Source: Collybiopsis luxurians FD-317 M1
Lineage: Eukaryota > Basidiomycota > Agaricomycetes > Agaricales > Omphalotaceae
NCBI GenBank assembly: GCA_000827265.1
Contig: KN834822.1
Coordinates: forward strand, 195,215-259,214
DNA: 64,000 nucleotides
Direction of reading: 5' to 3'
Shown: positions 24,979-37,450 of the stretch, piece after piece
Layout of the letters: every line of letters starts with the position of its first letter
Numbering within the stretch: the stretch's first letter is position 1
The notes under the pieces: model-generated
Seen by the model: only the letters and a program-made list of their open reading frames with translations
Databases searched by the model: none
What the model was told of the DNA's origin: nothing
Made by a program: the position numbers and the translations under genes

Positions 24979-25221
24979 GTTCCAATTTCGATCCGTACTT
25001 ACCAGTGCATTGTGTTCTCTGAATTCTTCTTCTGCTTTTGTGCTCCTACTGGTGTTATATTTTGGCTCCTCAATACATTTCTTCCATACATAACAGCGAT
25101 TCAGAAAGGTCCTTTATCCGAGTTCAGGTACATGCATCGGACAGCATTTTGATGTGTCAATGCATTCACATTGAAGTTTGTACGATCAGTTGAAAGGTCA
25201 CGAGATCCACGATCACACCGT

Positions 25222-25326
25222 GATAAGATAGGCCGATACGGCTAAGGGAGAAATATGACAGAGTGAAACCGAGGGATTATTTCTAATTCTAGTTTCCGAG
25301 GGTTTGGCTGGAGCTTGGCTCCGTGC
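25222..25326. repeat. 105-bp direct repeat, copy 1
   Basis: Nearly identical to 25546-25650 (shared GGAGAAATATGACAGAGTG and GGTTTGGCTGGAGCTTGGCT), 324 bp apart in the same orientation. No coding function is seen. Confidence 0.7.
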
Positions 25327-25545
25327 AATTCAATTATACTAAGTTTGGAACGAACAGTTAGGAACCGAACACTGAGAATAGGTGTGGGCCGTAGGAGACA
25401 ATTAGAGACGCGGAATACGCGAGGTGCTCAGTGCAGCGGTGGGAGTTGGGGGAAGAGATTGGTGAGGGTGCCTAATCGAGTGCCCAAGTAATTCCCACCG
25501 CCGTCTCTTATCTTATCCTCTGTCAAGGCTGCTTCCTTGACTCAG

Positions 25546-25650
25546 AATAAGGTGGGCCGATACAGCTAAGGGAGAAATATGACAGAGTGAAACCGAGGGA
25601 TTATTTCTAATCCTAGTTTCTGAGGGTTTGGCTGGAGCTTGGCTCCGCGC
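25546..25650. repeat. 105-bp direct repeat, copy 2
   Basis: Second copy of the repeat at 25222-25326 with only a few substitutions. The pair may be the ends of a short retroelement or a simple tandem duplication. Confidence 0.7.
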
Positions 25651-25838
25651 ACCCACCTGTGGACGCCGGTGCCCGGATGTCCCAGACAGAGCACAGCTCA
25701 CCTTGCAAGGGTACTCAGTGTCCAGGTGATTGCGCTAACCCCAAACTGAGCAAGCTCTGCTATGATCAGTAAAGCTATAACATTGCTCAAGAAGGTCTAG
25801 TAAAGTATAAGTAGACAAATCGGTAGTGTAAAGGAAAA

Positions 25839-27124
25839 TTAGAAAAGTACATCTGTATCATTTTCAGTAGTGTCGAAACCTTCTACAATAGAAATGACAA
25901 GAGAGTCTGAAATGTTGCGAGCCTTCTGGAATTCATCAATAGTGGCTTTGAGTCTGCAAATCTGGTCTGGATTATATGATTTCATAGCATGCTCATCTCG
26001 CTCCTGATGAATATGCAGCTTCAGAACTGAGAATACCACAATGTCAAGACCCCGATAGATGTGTGTGACATGTGACAGGTAGCAAAGGACCAAGATATCG
26101 TTCTCACGTGCATAATGAAGGAAGGCTTGGGTGTAATGGGAGTTATGTCCATTGACTAGAAGAAGGCAGGCTTGGCCGTTTGCTTTCACTATGGTCTGTT
26201 TATCAAAATCCTTTATCCATTTAACACTTATCTCTCCATTTTTTGAGTAGCCCACCCTGGAATCAGTCATTGTTGTAAGTTCAATTTGAATCAGGCAATA
26301 AATTGGTTGAACTCACATTGCTTTTGCAGGATTTTTATCAGGGCCCCAGGTAGCGCAATACCCTTTCCCTTTGAGTATAACAGCTGGAGATGTCGAGCTT
26401 CCATCAGCACAAATGGTGTCAATGACTGTTGTATTTTCTCGACTTCCCCCAGTTTGTTGATACTGAGGACCTTTACACTTTCCGCCTATGACCTGTTCTC
26501 TTGTCCCTGACTCCTCTGTGACACCAATCTCATCTGTAGCGTAGGTATTCTCTTCCAATATATTGTATTTTGTGATTGTCTCATACAGAAGTCAGAAGTA
26601 AGCTTCATTTGCATGGGGATTGACGGCTTATCCTTGCTTTTGATCAAGTGGAGATGACCAGGCTGCTCGAATAGAACCGGAGTTTTTACGCACAGTGTTG
26701 GGTCCACTTTTTGCCTACACCTGTGACTGGAAAAGCTGCACCTAGTCGTTTGCGTAAGATCTCATCTACATGCTCCTTGAGACGGCAATGACTAAGAGGA
26801 AAACTTGGTTTCCGACTTCAATAATGTACGCAATGACAGATTCAGTTTTGCCAGCAGTCAACTATGAATGAGTTGCATTGCTCACAGCATGTGTGGGCTT
26901 TCCCTTGGCATGGTTGATGATTGTTGCACGGTTTAGCTTGATTGTCTTTCCAGTTTCTGCCTGGTATATGGTAGTGAATCGTGCACAAACAGCCTTGGCA
27001 CCAACATTCGGAAGTCCAAGATTTCACTGAGCCAACTCTTCCTGGTAAACTTCAGCTGCTCATTTCTGGAGAGTACCCTTGGCTTCGCTGCCTCGCTATT
27101 TCTTCTTTTCATCGGATTATGCAT
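25839..27124 (-). pseudogene. Pogo/Fot1-type DDE transposase, decayed
   Basis: The minus strand carries, from about 27124 down, a degraded N-terminal DNA-binding part with stops and frameshifts (NRATIINHAKGKPTHAVSNAT, KEHVDEILRKRLGAAFP). The catalytic part follows with TDEIGV (first Asp, near 26540) and EQVIGGKCKGPQYQQ. Then comes LLLVNGHNSHYTQAFL near 26150, where the family has VDGHNSH, so the second catalytic Asp is Asn here. The third Asp lies in YRGLDIVVFSVLK. The ORF ends at 25839 before the usual C-terminal region. It is inactive as judged from the breaks and the Asp-to-Asn change. Confidence 0.8.
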
Positions 27125-28302
27125 ATGTCAGACCATCCAAGATAGAGAGTAGTAGTACCGAAAAGCTTATTTCTCACTTAGCAGTGGCTGGGTCACTAAG
27201 CTTGCCAGTGGGACCCACAGTGATGAATATTACTCAACAACGGTGAGCTCCATAGACACTGGATTTTGTTCTTACATTCTTCCAAAGGTCTAGTGCAGTA
27301 TAAGACCTATTTTTGAGGCACTCGTAGCACAGGGAACCTTGCTTGGTATGATTCAAATTTTGAGATGGTCAAATTCCAAAAAATCTCATCACAAAAGTGA
27401 ATATTATAAGATATAAAACACACGAGAAACTTCTAGCTTTTGTAAAATGACGGAATGGATGTATTCACGTAGATATAAGCTGCCGAAGAGGTAAGAATTT
27501 GACGACATGAGTGTTTGGACCACGACGTATAATATGGGTGATGCCGTATAAAATGCCGATCTTTAACTGTAGCTCGTGCGCATGCCTTGCTAGGCATTTC
27601 AACAGTTCATCATATACACTTGATATACACGTAAAACTTGTAGTAAGTCGCTATGCCCGGATACCCTGGAATCCCGCCCATATTGATCTTAGGCGGCACG
27701 TGCTACGCCCCGCGAACGCGCATCATGATTTCATTACCGCTTTTAAATTAATCAAACCGTTTCCCTTCCCTTTTCGTTAAGAATCATTTCCATATGATTC
27801 TCTCACCTCTTGCACCATTAATCAATTAAATATCGCCATATAGTCGAGTCTATTGGTCATTGGGTTCGTTCAGAAGACTCCGGACTCATGACTTTCAGTC
27901 TATAAATGAGGCTACCTCACTAAACACCCCTACGTGACGTCCTATATATATCCTTCCATTGGTCGAAACGTGATTCTTGACACCAAGATCACTGGCAAGT
28001 CGCGGAATTTTCAAACATCTCAAACATCGCATTGAATCTGGATATGGGCGGTCTGAGCAGTGGTGGAGGGACATTTCGAAACATTCGAGTGTATTGTGAG
28101 TGTAGCAGCCTCTGCCTACTTGGAATAATTTCAAATGCTCATCGTCCGAATTGATCTCCAAGGGCTTGCATTTATTGCATATTGGTGCGTTTTCGTACAC
28201 TGCTGGCTGTTTACCTTTTCTATAATTTTTAACTCAGGGGAATTGCGTACGTGGTCTTAGAGTTTTGGTTTGCGAGACTGTTATAACAGGAATCGAAACA
28301 GA
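27125..28302. other. Intergenic stretch with one doubtful minus-strand ORF
   Basis: An ORF of 101 codons at 27895-28200 (minus) has a CNKCKPL and a MRCLRCLK pair, which could bind zinc, but no family is recognised and no exon partners are evident. The rest shows nothing. Confidence 0.3.
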
Positions 28303-30829
28303 CTTTTTGGTTACGATACGTACGTACTTAAGTTTTACTCTTCGCTAATTCTTCTCAATCACTCTCCAACACAGGGGAATTGCGTACGTGGAAATTCAGA
28401 TCTAATGCAACGCAGATCTCTAGTTACAAAGGTTATCTAGTGGAGGCGTCGTAGGAAATCTATACTTCCAGCAGACCTTCGGTCTTGCAGATGCGTCCGG
28501 AAAAATTGATATAAAGAAAAATGACGCTGTATCCTCGAATGTAGTCTCAGTTCTTCAAGCTGGAGCTTTTTTTGGAGCGTTGACCAGTGCACCTCTGTCT
28601 GGTGAGCAGGAACGAGCGAAAGAATCAATTGTTAGCTCACTAAACTCCCCTTCAGCGAAATTCGGACGTAAATGGCCTTTATTCTTCTACACTATACTCT
28701 TTGCTGTTGGTGCGGTGAGTTCAACCATCTTCATGTAAGCGTACAAGTCACCTCTAATACACATTTCCGGACACAGATATTAACTATCGTTCCTTCTGAG
28801 AGCAATCCTGGGCGAGGTTTGGGTGAAATTTACGCTGGACGAGTGATTTCAGGATTTGGTATTGGCGCAATCACTGCAGGTTAGCAAATTTCAGCTTCAA
28901 AAGTCCACTTCTCGATTTATCGACAATGATTCACATCTTGTACCAACGATACCTCTTGAAATCACTTCAGTGTCTCCTGCATTCGTAGCTGAGTGTTCCC
29001 CAAAGGACGTCAGAGGTCGCATCACCGGATTATTCCAGGTCATGGTTGCTTTCGGAAGTGCGTTGGTTGAAACCCTTTCCATTTGCAATGTTCATTGTAC
29101 GCTCTTCTAGTCATGATCTCGTACTTCATAAACCGTGCGTCTTTTATGTTTATGGCTGCACAGGCGGTGTATATCCTGAATCATTGCTTAGTCGGCGTGG
29201 GTCTTCACACACACAACAACGCCAAGATCTGGCGAATACCTTTTGGTTTTCAGCTCGTTCCAGCGGGAATAATGGCACTAGGACTGCTAACTGTCAAGGT
29301 ATTATAGCTACCTCATAGTGTACATAACTCTTTCGGTAGGTATTGACATTCACTCACAGGAATCTCCAAGATACCTTGCCTCAGTTGGCCGCTCCGAGCA
29401 AGCTATTGCCAACCTCGCTTACCTTCGCAGATCTTCTCCCGAATCTGAATTAGTAATACTCGAAATGGCTGAGATCGAAGCCGCAATCGAGGAAGAACGC
29501 GAAGCCCGGCAGAATCTAGGACTCAAGGAAGCTTTCCTTGGGAAAGGAAGTGGCATCCGATTTTTCATTGCGTTCATGATGTTTCTCCTGCAGCAATGGA
29601 GCGGGCAAAATAGCGTGACGTGAGCAGTTGGGCAGTAGCTATAAAAACTTCGCGTGCAGCTGATTAATCAACAGTTACTATGCGCCTCAAATTTTTGCTT
29701 CTGTAAGTAATAGAGAGTCGTTTTCGTCGATGAAGAGAGTCATTGAAGTTTCACATAGATTGGATATACCGGAACGAAAAACTCTCTCCTTGCCTCTGGC
29801 ATCCTTGGTAATATCCTTAACTGGGTACCACGCATTAGCGAGGATCTCATTGTTTCCCTGCAGGCGTAGTTAAGGTTGTGACAGTATCTACTTTTGTCGC
29901 CTTTGGCGTTGAGAGGTATGGTCGGAAGCGCTTTTTGTTCGGCTCTGCCTTGGGGATGGGGATTTTATTCTTCATAATTGGTGCCATCCTCAAGACGCAT
30001 CCTCCTCCTGCAACCAGTGCTAATGTTGCGCCTCCTTCACCCTCGAGAGCTAGCCAGGCTATGGCAGCCATGTTATACCTTGAAGGAGTTTGCTATGTTA
30101 TCGGATGGGGTGAGTCATTGATCCGTCCAGTGGCGGAAGAAAAGTGATGATATATATCTATCCTTGAGGCCCTTTGCCATGGGTATACGTGTCGGAAATT
30201 TTTCCTACGAAAACGAGACATTACGGCCTTTCCATAGCTAGCGCTTCCCAGTGGCTCTGGAGTACGTGAAACCCATGTCCTAATGTTTTTACTTTATACT
30301 CATTCGAACACATTTGTTGCAGATTTTGTCATATCCAAACAAACTCCTATCATGAAGACCGAATTGGGATGGAAACTTTTCATCACTTTCGGTTCTGTCA
30401 ATCTGGGGGCGCTCGCGGTGTTCTCATTGTCAGTGTTTTGTGGTCTATGAGTTACCTTGGATCTAAATACCTGATACTTGACTAGGCTCATACCAGAAAC
30501 GAAAGGAAAATCCCTCGAAGAAATGGACATGTGAGTAACGGTCTGTTCCACCAACTTTATACTGATGATTCTGTTCTTTTAGAATGTAGGAGTTGCGTTA
30601 AACTCGGGTGTTGCTTGTCGAAGTTGACTTTTTTTTTTTGATAGATTCGGCGCGGTGGATGAGCAAAAACGACAGAAGGATATCGCTGCACAGACTCTCA
30701 GTGAGTATTCTGACCTGCTCCTCTATCCATTTCTTGATTGAGTGAACTTTCGTCAAAGACCTTCAAGGCCAACAACCGCACGACGATTCATATCAGAGAG
30801 AGTCTGGCTCACTTGATAACAAAGTTTGA
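28303..30829 (+). CDS. MFS sugar porter, quinate-permease-like (5' end uncertain)
   Basis: A chain of short exons encodes a 12-TM sugar porter. LFGYDT (28303-28319) joins over an intron to GGVVGNLYFQQTFGLAD, then VLQAGAFFGALTSAPLS. KFGRKWPLFFYT is the loop 2-3 signature, followed by GEIYAGRVISGFGIG and ECSPKDVRGRITGLFQ. Further on come WRIPFGFQLVPAG, ESPRYLASVGR, QQWSGQNS, ERYGRKRFLF, PLPWVYVSEIFPT, SQWLW and the PETKGKSLEEMD motif. It ends at TGA 30829. All these are hallmarks of proton-coupled sugar/quinate permeases in the plasma membrane. Splice sites between exons look good. The exon(s) encoding the N-terminus upstream of LFGYDT could not be fixed, so the copy may lack its start. It converges on the oxidase gene with about 100 bp between stops. 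Confidence 0.75.
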
Positions 30830-30932
30830 TCATTAATCCTCTCGAAGCTAAGCTGTAGAAGCAGGCGTAACTAGTATCGTAAAGTTACTTCATTTTAGAT
30901 ATACAACAGAAATCCAGAATGACGAGATAGGG

Positions 30933-32970
30933 TTAGACCTGAGGGGCTCGAGAAAATTCTCCAATGATTTGGTCGTCTTGGAATTCTGGCAGGTCGTCAA
31001 TGAATGACTGCCAGTGTTGAGGTGACAAGATAGGGACCTGGGCGTAGGGTTCTATGCCTGTTTCGTCAAGCCACTGGTCCAAGAGTGGAAGCGCTGCCTC
31101 GATGGCGTTGTCCAGCATCGTTTCCTGATCAGACACGGTCATATCTGCACCCAAAACATACCAAGCAGAATCCTGCTTCATGGCCGCTGCGAGATATAAC
31201 GCTGTCGCTCTTTCATCAACACTATTATCCACAGCGGCATCATATGCCATACGATGCCCAATTGCGCGAACCGTCCTTGCGCAGTGGGGGAGAACGAAGC
31301 GATTGAAATATTCGCTGCGGTGGTGACCTCCACGCTCCAATATCTCTTTGAATTCTGTGATTAGACCGATTTCATGTCGAGAAACGAGGCTGGAAGGATT
31401 TGTGGATGGTGGTAGAGCATAACGACCTAGCAACAGCTCTGAAATGAGACCTGCGAGAGACTTTGTTATGATCACACACTGGTTTAAGCCCGGAACACTG
31501 ACGGATTGATAAGCCCAATATATCTCCTTCGGCAATAGCAACACCCTGAAGAGCATTCTAAGGGTAGATAGATAAGATGTTACTCAAAATTTGACGTGAG
31601 ATTTTAATTAAACGCACGTATTGTGAGACTATATCACTGAACTGAAATAATCCTCGGGCACCTAATCGTTGGGATAGCTCCGTATTCGCTGCCTGGACAT
31701 CATGAATCAATGTGGCTTTGAAAACAGCGGCGTATGCGTGTTTAATTCGGGGATCAAGAGAGGACTCGGTGAACTTGCGAACACTGAGTTTCCAAAACTC
31801 TTTGTAAACGATGCTCTGGGCGAGAGCGACAAGGATTGGTGTGTGCTGTGTGCGAAAATTAATGATCGGGGACTTTTCAGGCCCGACCTTGCGATGTTGA
31901 GAATAACGCCCAACTATATATGCGGCCTTTTGTAACGCCGGTATAGACAAAGAGCTGAGTGCCAACGCCCCCGCTGCTGCCCGCCAATTAATCGCCAAGA
32001 AATTGAGCCTCGCCGCGTTCGGGGTCGGGGGCAGAGATTCCATAGATCCCAGGAGGGCTTCCTGAGAAAGATGTACATGATTAAAATACGTGAGGCAGTG
32101 GTTAACGGGCGGGGATCCGCCTCGCATGGGAAGCAGTCTATAACGTATCGGTGAATACTTTGACTCGGATCATGAGAAATGAATACTCCACTGACTTGAT
32201 TCTGATTCCTGGCATGACTCTCGAACCGTCTGTGAGTGGAACGATGAAAGGGCGGATGCCGCAAAATTTGCCTTCTACCTGTAGTTGCGCAAATACTATG
32301 GCGATAGAAGATGTCCCACAGGGGCTGGTGGGAGGCATCATCCTTGAACAAAGTTATTAGCACCTTCTAAAAACAGATACATTAACAGTGGATAGAACAT
32401 TACTTTGCAGCAGCATCGGATGGTGAATGCAAGTCGAACCCCCCTCCAGGGAGTGCAGTGGCGACGGTTTCCAGATTTAGGGCATCCAAGCCATGTCCAA
32501 CCTCGGTAAGGCAGTAATGAGCTCTATTTGGCAGAAAGTTCAATCTCGGAACGCCTATTTCCTGTCAAGCGCTACTTACAAGGTTTGGAAGCTGAGTACT
32601 TCTTCCATGATTTGACGGACATGAGGTTGCAGCTTCAAATAAGCTGACAAGGTGCCAGCAACAAGGTTAACCTGTATTGTTGCGAACGTCGCGGCTGCTC
32701 CATCTACAGTCATTATAGGATCGATATGCATATCCCATAAAGCTGCCGATGGTATTTCAAGGACGTCTTCAACGCGAAAAGCTGGGCCGGGAGCTCATAC
32801 TTCAACAAAAACGGACTATTCGAAATTCAAATGTGGTACATACCGTACGCTCTGACGATTGCTTTGGCTCTATCTAGGGAGAGCCGAACGCTCTCATTGA
32901 ATGGTAAGTTCACCTCTGCAGCCCGGGATCCACTGAATAAGGGAGAGAAAATTAGCTGGTCTGGCGACAT
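30933..32970 (-). CDS. Acyl-CoA oxidase/dehydrogenase-like protein
   Basis: The gene runs on the minus strand from ATG 32970 (MSPDQLIFSPLF) to TAA 30933 with several introns. Exon 1 ends AKAIVRAY and joins AFRVEDVLEIPS. Then follow GGFDLHSPSDAAAK, MPPTSPCGTSSIAIVFAQ and PMRGGSPPVNHCLTYFNHV, the exon with ALALSSLSIPALQKAAYIVGRYS and FRTQHTPILVALAQ, and the C-terminal exon with SELLLGRYALPP and HRSEYFNRFVLP. These match Agaricomycete acyl-CoA oxidase-like proteins of the acyl-CoA dehydrogenase superfamily, which bind FAD and desaturate acyl-CoA, typically in peroxisomes. No PTS1 tripeptide is present at the C-terminus (it ends APQV). Substrate and location are therefore unproven. The exon chain appears intact. 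Confidence 0.65.
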
Positions 32971-35037
32971 CACTAAGTACGTGACAAAGGAAGCACTCAG
33001 CAAGAGGTATTTAAGGAAGGGCATTGTCGGCGATTAACATAGCGGCAAATTAACAATGTCGGTTGTGGGAACAAGGGTAACTGAAGCACGTCGAAACCGG
33101 ATGTCCTTTTACGATTGAGATTGGCCGTGCAGGCTCTCATCGCCCCTTTGAACAGAAACGCCAGAAGCTGATAGATAAAAAAAACATCCCCACGGAAATG
33201 CGTCCTCTAGTATAGATATCTCATAACACTTGGATAGATGCGCCATAAGCGAAGTACCTAACAAGTTAAATCTGTGCCCATATTGGTACGCTTCGAACTC
33301 CAAAATCAGTCCCCGACGTGCAAAATGGTGATTGTACGTTGCTGTCAAGATTGTTTGATTTCGGGACCGGCTTAACTGCAAATTTTTTTTTCAGTTTTGC
33401 TCCCGACATGAGATCGATTAAAATCAGTCAAACGACCCTATCAAAGACATTGTAGATGAGTCTAGTTTGTATGTGGTTAGTGTTTCACAGAAAAAGGGAC
33501 ACATGGATGGGCTACCAGACGAACGGTCGAGCTTTCTTCAGTGAAGATAAGATCATAAGAATGAGGTGTCCGTTGTTCGTCGGACATACCTCGCACTCGC
33601 GACTAGTAGCATTGAGCTCACTTCGAATTGTATCAACGACCCGGAGGATCATATATAACTAGGAAGCTGATAATTTTGTAAGCTGAAAGGGAAAGAGAGC
33701 GCCGGAGGGCACAGGAAGGGAAACATCTCGGGAAGTCTGCGGGCCGGGAGGAAGTTCGGGCCGACAATGCATATCACCGCATTGGCTCGGATGCCGAGAG
33801 TGCTTCTTGACTGCAACTAGTACGTACCTGCAGGAGGTCATTAATCGCCATACGCAATCAACTTCAGCAAGAACGAGACTCTCAGATGATATAGACCTTC
33901 GGTATGAACTGATTCTAGGTGTTCAAGACTCTAAGCCCGAGTCCAAATCGGGGCTCGTTGCAGAAATTAGCCAGATGAAAGGTAGAGGAAAAGACAGATG
34001 AGAGTGGTGGTGCAGTCAGAGAAAAAATCATACCACGGGAATTGAGTCGCTAAAAGGTATTGGGCATATGATTCAGTTTCCGGAGTAAGATGTTTTTATT
34101 CTTTCACATCGCGACTGTCAAGTGCTCAACGTTCAACTTTCAATGATTCTTACGTATTTTCTTCCCCTATCATTTTTCTCATCTCGGGCCTTATTTTCTT
34201 CTCGTGTTTGCGCAACAAGTGACAGCCAGCAACCTCGCTTTCTTACTCAACCTTCAGTATCCAGGAATTATGAATGTGAAAAGTATACCTTCCCGGTTCC
34301 GCGATGTAGTTTGGAAAAATCATCAACGTACGTCCAAATGGCTTCTTTTCCCTCCTTCCCCCGAGTTTCAATCCTTAGATTGCCAAACCATCTAATTGCA
34401 ACTGGTTGCCCTGAAAATGGTCGTTTTACCATGGGTAAGAAGTTCTTCAACCGCTGTCAGACGACGGTTGAGGCTTCGAACTATTGTATTCTATCAACTT
34501 CAGCAAATGGCAGACTTCAGCGCTATGCTCAAGCGAAGAAAGCTCGAAGGCACCGGAGATTCCCGATGCCACGCCCAGCCACTTTTAAACCCGACGTGCC
34601 TTGCTTATGCGGGGCCTCTCGGCATCCTTGATGACAACCTTACGCCAAGATTTTACCGCCAAGAATCACGAACCATTCATACTCAAGGCTTCATCGTCAA
34701 TGTCGCAATTCAACAGGACTGTCAACTCCTACCTCTAACTCCTTGACAAATACGCAAAAGTCTTGGCTCAACAATCATCGAGACCACGCATCCAATCCCG
34801 ATATTTGGGTATAGGAAATCAGGAGAGAGGGCGCGGAAGGTCTAGGAACGAGTATTCGAAGAAATGCCTCAAGAATCCACGACGATATTCAGACCTCATC
34901 TTTTTGCTCTCATTGTAAGACTGAAATGCCTCACGTATATCAAATCCAAAGTGAACATCAACTATGCCATTGGTTAGGTGGACTAGGGACTTTGGCATTC
35001 GCTGTTCGGTGGACAGTGATTTCATCAGACGACGAAC
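32971..35037. other. Intergenic region upstream of the first laccase-like gene
   Basis: ORFs at 34122-34631 and 34396-34746 overlap in different frames and lack recognisable features. No gene is supported. The last 170 bp contain blocks shared with the promoter of the second laccase-like gene. Confidence 0.4.
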
Positions 35038-35045
35038 TACAAAAG
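35038..35045 (+). promoter_or_regulatory. Degenerate TATA element of laccase-like gene 1
   Basis: TACAAAAG followed by CTGAG, 59 nt before the ATG, occupies the place of TATAAAAGCTGG in the paralog. Confidence 0.45.
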
Positions 35046-35096
35046 CTGAGAGTTCTGCGCTGCAAAAATCCAGCTCGACGCTTTCGATAACTCAAA

Positions 35097-37450
35097 ATGA
35101 AGCTCTTGACATCTACGATCCTCACAGCTATCCTATCCTATGCTCTTCCGGCCTCTTCGAGGACCATACCAATCACCCTTGATATCGTGAATGCTCAAGG
35201 TGCTCCTGATGGCTTTAAGAGATGCAAGTGTTATGTTCTTTGCAGATCGAGATAATGTACTCATCTCTCGCGGTTAGCAATGGTCACCGCAAACGGCACA
35301 TATCCTGGGCCTCTCCTTACTGCGACCAAGGGCGACACTCTGGTAGTGACAGTACACAACAAGCTTGTAAGTGCGACTTCGAAGGAAAAATGCTCGCCAT
35401 TTTGACCATTGCTTTGCAGACTGATGATACTATGCGTCGTAGTACCTCAATTGTAATTTAATTTTCATTTGTTATAGCTGGCAGCGCCTTGAGCTCTGTT
35501 TTTGTCGTTTAGGACTTCGACGGAATATTTTCCAGCACCAGTAATGCTTTCAACGAGGGAAGTTCCTTCGTTACGACGTGCCCAATCGCGCCCGGCGAGA
35601 GCTATACCTACACCGTGCCTCTTATCGATGGACAGGCGGGAACATTCTGGTACCACAGGTCAGTCTAGCTCACGTACATGTCGATTTGCAGCTGATTTCT
35701 TGTCCACGCAGTCAACTGAGTGTGCAATACGTAGACGTACGCAAAAAATAAAAAGTCCGTACAATCGTAGAAATCTAACTCTCTTATATGCAGGGTCTCC
35801 GCGGAGCCTTGATTGTCTATGGTGTGTACGCTCCATTCATATCCGAGGGCAGATACAAATTTCTTTTGGCCTTCATTAGACCCAGAAGACCCCCAGCGAC
35901 ACTTATACGATGTAGACGATGAAAACACAATCTGGCAAGTCGGAGATTGGTACGTGACTTCCGGTTCATCTCCAAGTCGTCTTCGCCAACCCTCGCTCGA
36001 ACAACAGGTGGCATAACACTACATTGCCATTGCTCGCTGGCTACGTCGCCACTGGAATCGTCCCTGTCTCTGACAGTGGAACGTTCAACGGAGTGGGAAG
36101 GTACCAGGGTGGTCCTGAGGTTCCCTTCCATGTCGTGAATGTCCAAGCTGGAAAGCGATACCGTTTCCGAATCATCAATACCTCCGCTCGTAATGTCTTC
36201 ACAATGTCTGTCGACAGCCACAACTTGACGGTAAACTTGCTCATGCGATTATGCGAGTGGTAACTCAGTTATACTTAATCTTTAGATCATTGAAACTGAC
36301 GGTACAAACACCGCTCCCATGACTGTCAACCAGCTTGACTTGCTCGCCGGCCAACGACACTCCGTTGTGCTCGCAGCCAATCAGCCCGTGGCCAACTACT
36401 GGATCAATGCTCCGTTCGTCGGAGGAAGCCCAGCAAGGAACTTGAACCGTATGTGGAGTGCTTAATATTTATATTATTCAGTTGCTCAAGCGGTGCTTGA
36501 CTGCAGAGAACGCCACTCTTTCCCGTGGAATCTTGCGCTACAAAGGTGCTCCAAATGCAGACCCTGCCTCGCCAATGACTCTTGGCCCAGCCGAAGCGGA
36601 ACTCAACGCTCTGGTTGAAGCCAATCTTCGTCCTCTGATTACTTCTCCCGCTCCTGAAGCTGACATTAACATCACATTAAACCTTGTTGTGGTGAGTAAC
36701 GAGTAATTCTATTCTTTGCGGCCAATCTTACACAGTATGTAGACTGCTGGAAAGGCCCAATGGAATGTCAACAACGTCAGCTATCTATCCCCGGAGGTCC
36801 CAACTCTCGTCAAGATCCTCGAGGGAGCCAACAGTGCCGACGACTTCAATGTCACCGAGAATACATTCGTCCTTCCAGCAAACAAGATTGTCCAGGTTAT
36901 CTTCCCCCCGAGTGATGACGACGAGGAGCATCGTAAGTTTGTTTCAAGCTGTTGGTGCCACGGTTCTTATAATATTCGCATATTAGCTTTCCACTTACAC
37001 GGAAACAACTTCTGGTTGATCAAGTCGAATAGCTCAGAGGAAATTAACACTGCTAATCCCGTTAAACGTGATGTACGGATGCGTCTTTGCATTCGGGTAA
37101 TGTTATGGTAATGACCTTTTTCTTTCTAGGTTGCTGGCGTCGGTTCGACAGGAACGATTGTGCGATTCTCGACTGCTAATCCAGGTTAGTGGCAAGAGAC
37201 TGTCCGTTTAACAACTTAGTTATACTAATCTCAACAGGGCCCTGGTTCTTCCATTGCCACATCTTCTGGCATTTGCAAGCCGGTCTCGCGACTGTTATGG
37301 CTTCTGGATTGGATGAAGTTCGCAAGGAAGTTCACCCGACTTCTGCTTGGAACAAGCTTTGTCCTGCATACGATGTTTGTCTTGATCCTTCTTTCCTAGA
37401 AGTCAATTAACGAATTCTTTTCATAGGCCTTGCCCGCTGACGAACAATGA
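35097..37450 (+). CDS. Laccase-like multicopper oxidase homolog 1 (degenerate trinuclear copper site)
   Basis: A secreted protein of about 520 residues with signal peptide MKLLTSTILTAILSYALPASS and many short introns, ending PAYD-ALPADEQ and TGA. Laccases bind four coppers through four motifs. Here L1 (HWHG in normal laccases) reads DFDG at 35513-35524. L2 (HSHxS in normal laccases) reads WYHSQLS, with its second His replaced by Gln. L3 (HPFHLHG) and L4 (HCHIFWHLQAG) are intact. The type-1 site His, Cys and His are thus present, while three trinuclear-cluster His ligands are missing. Canonical introns flank the DFDG exon, so this is not a splicing mistake. Intron 1 (35224-35277) uses a GC donor (GCAAGT). 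Otherwise the gene looks intact, and classical oxygen-reducing laccase activity is doubtful. Confidence 0.85.

Noticed and set aside
34122..34746. Overlapping ORFs of 169 and 116 codons upstream of laccase-like gene 1
   Set aside because: They lie in different frames, have no recognisable motifs or exon signals and fall in the promoter region.
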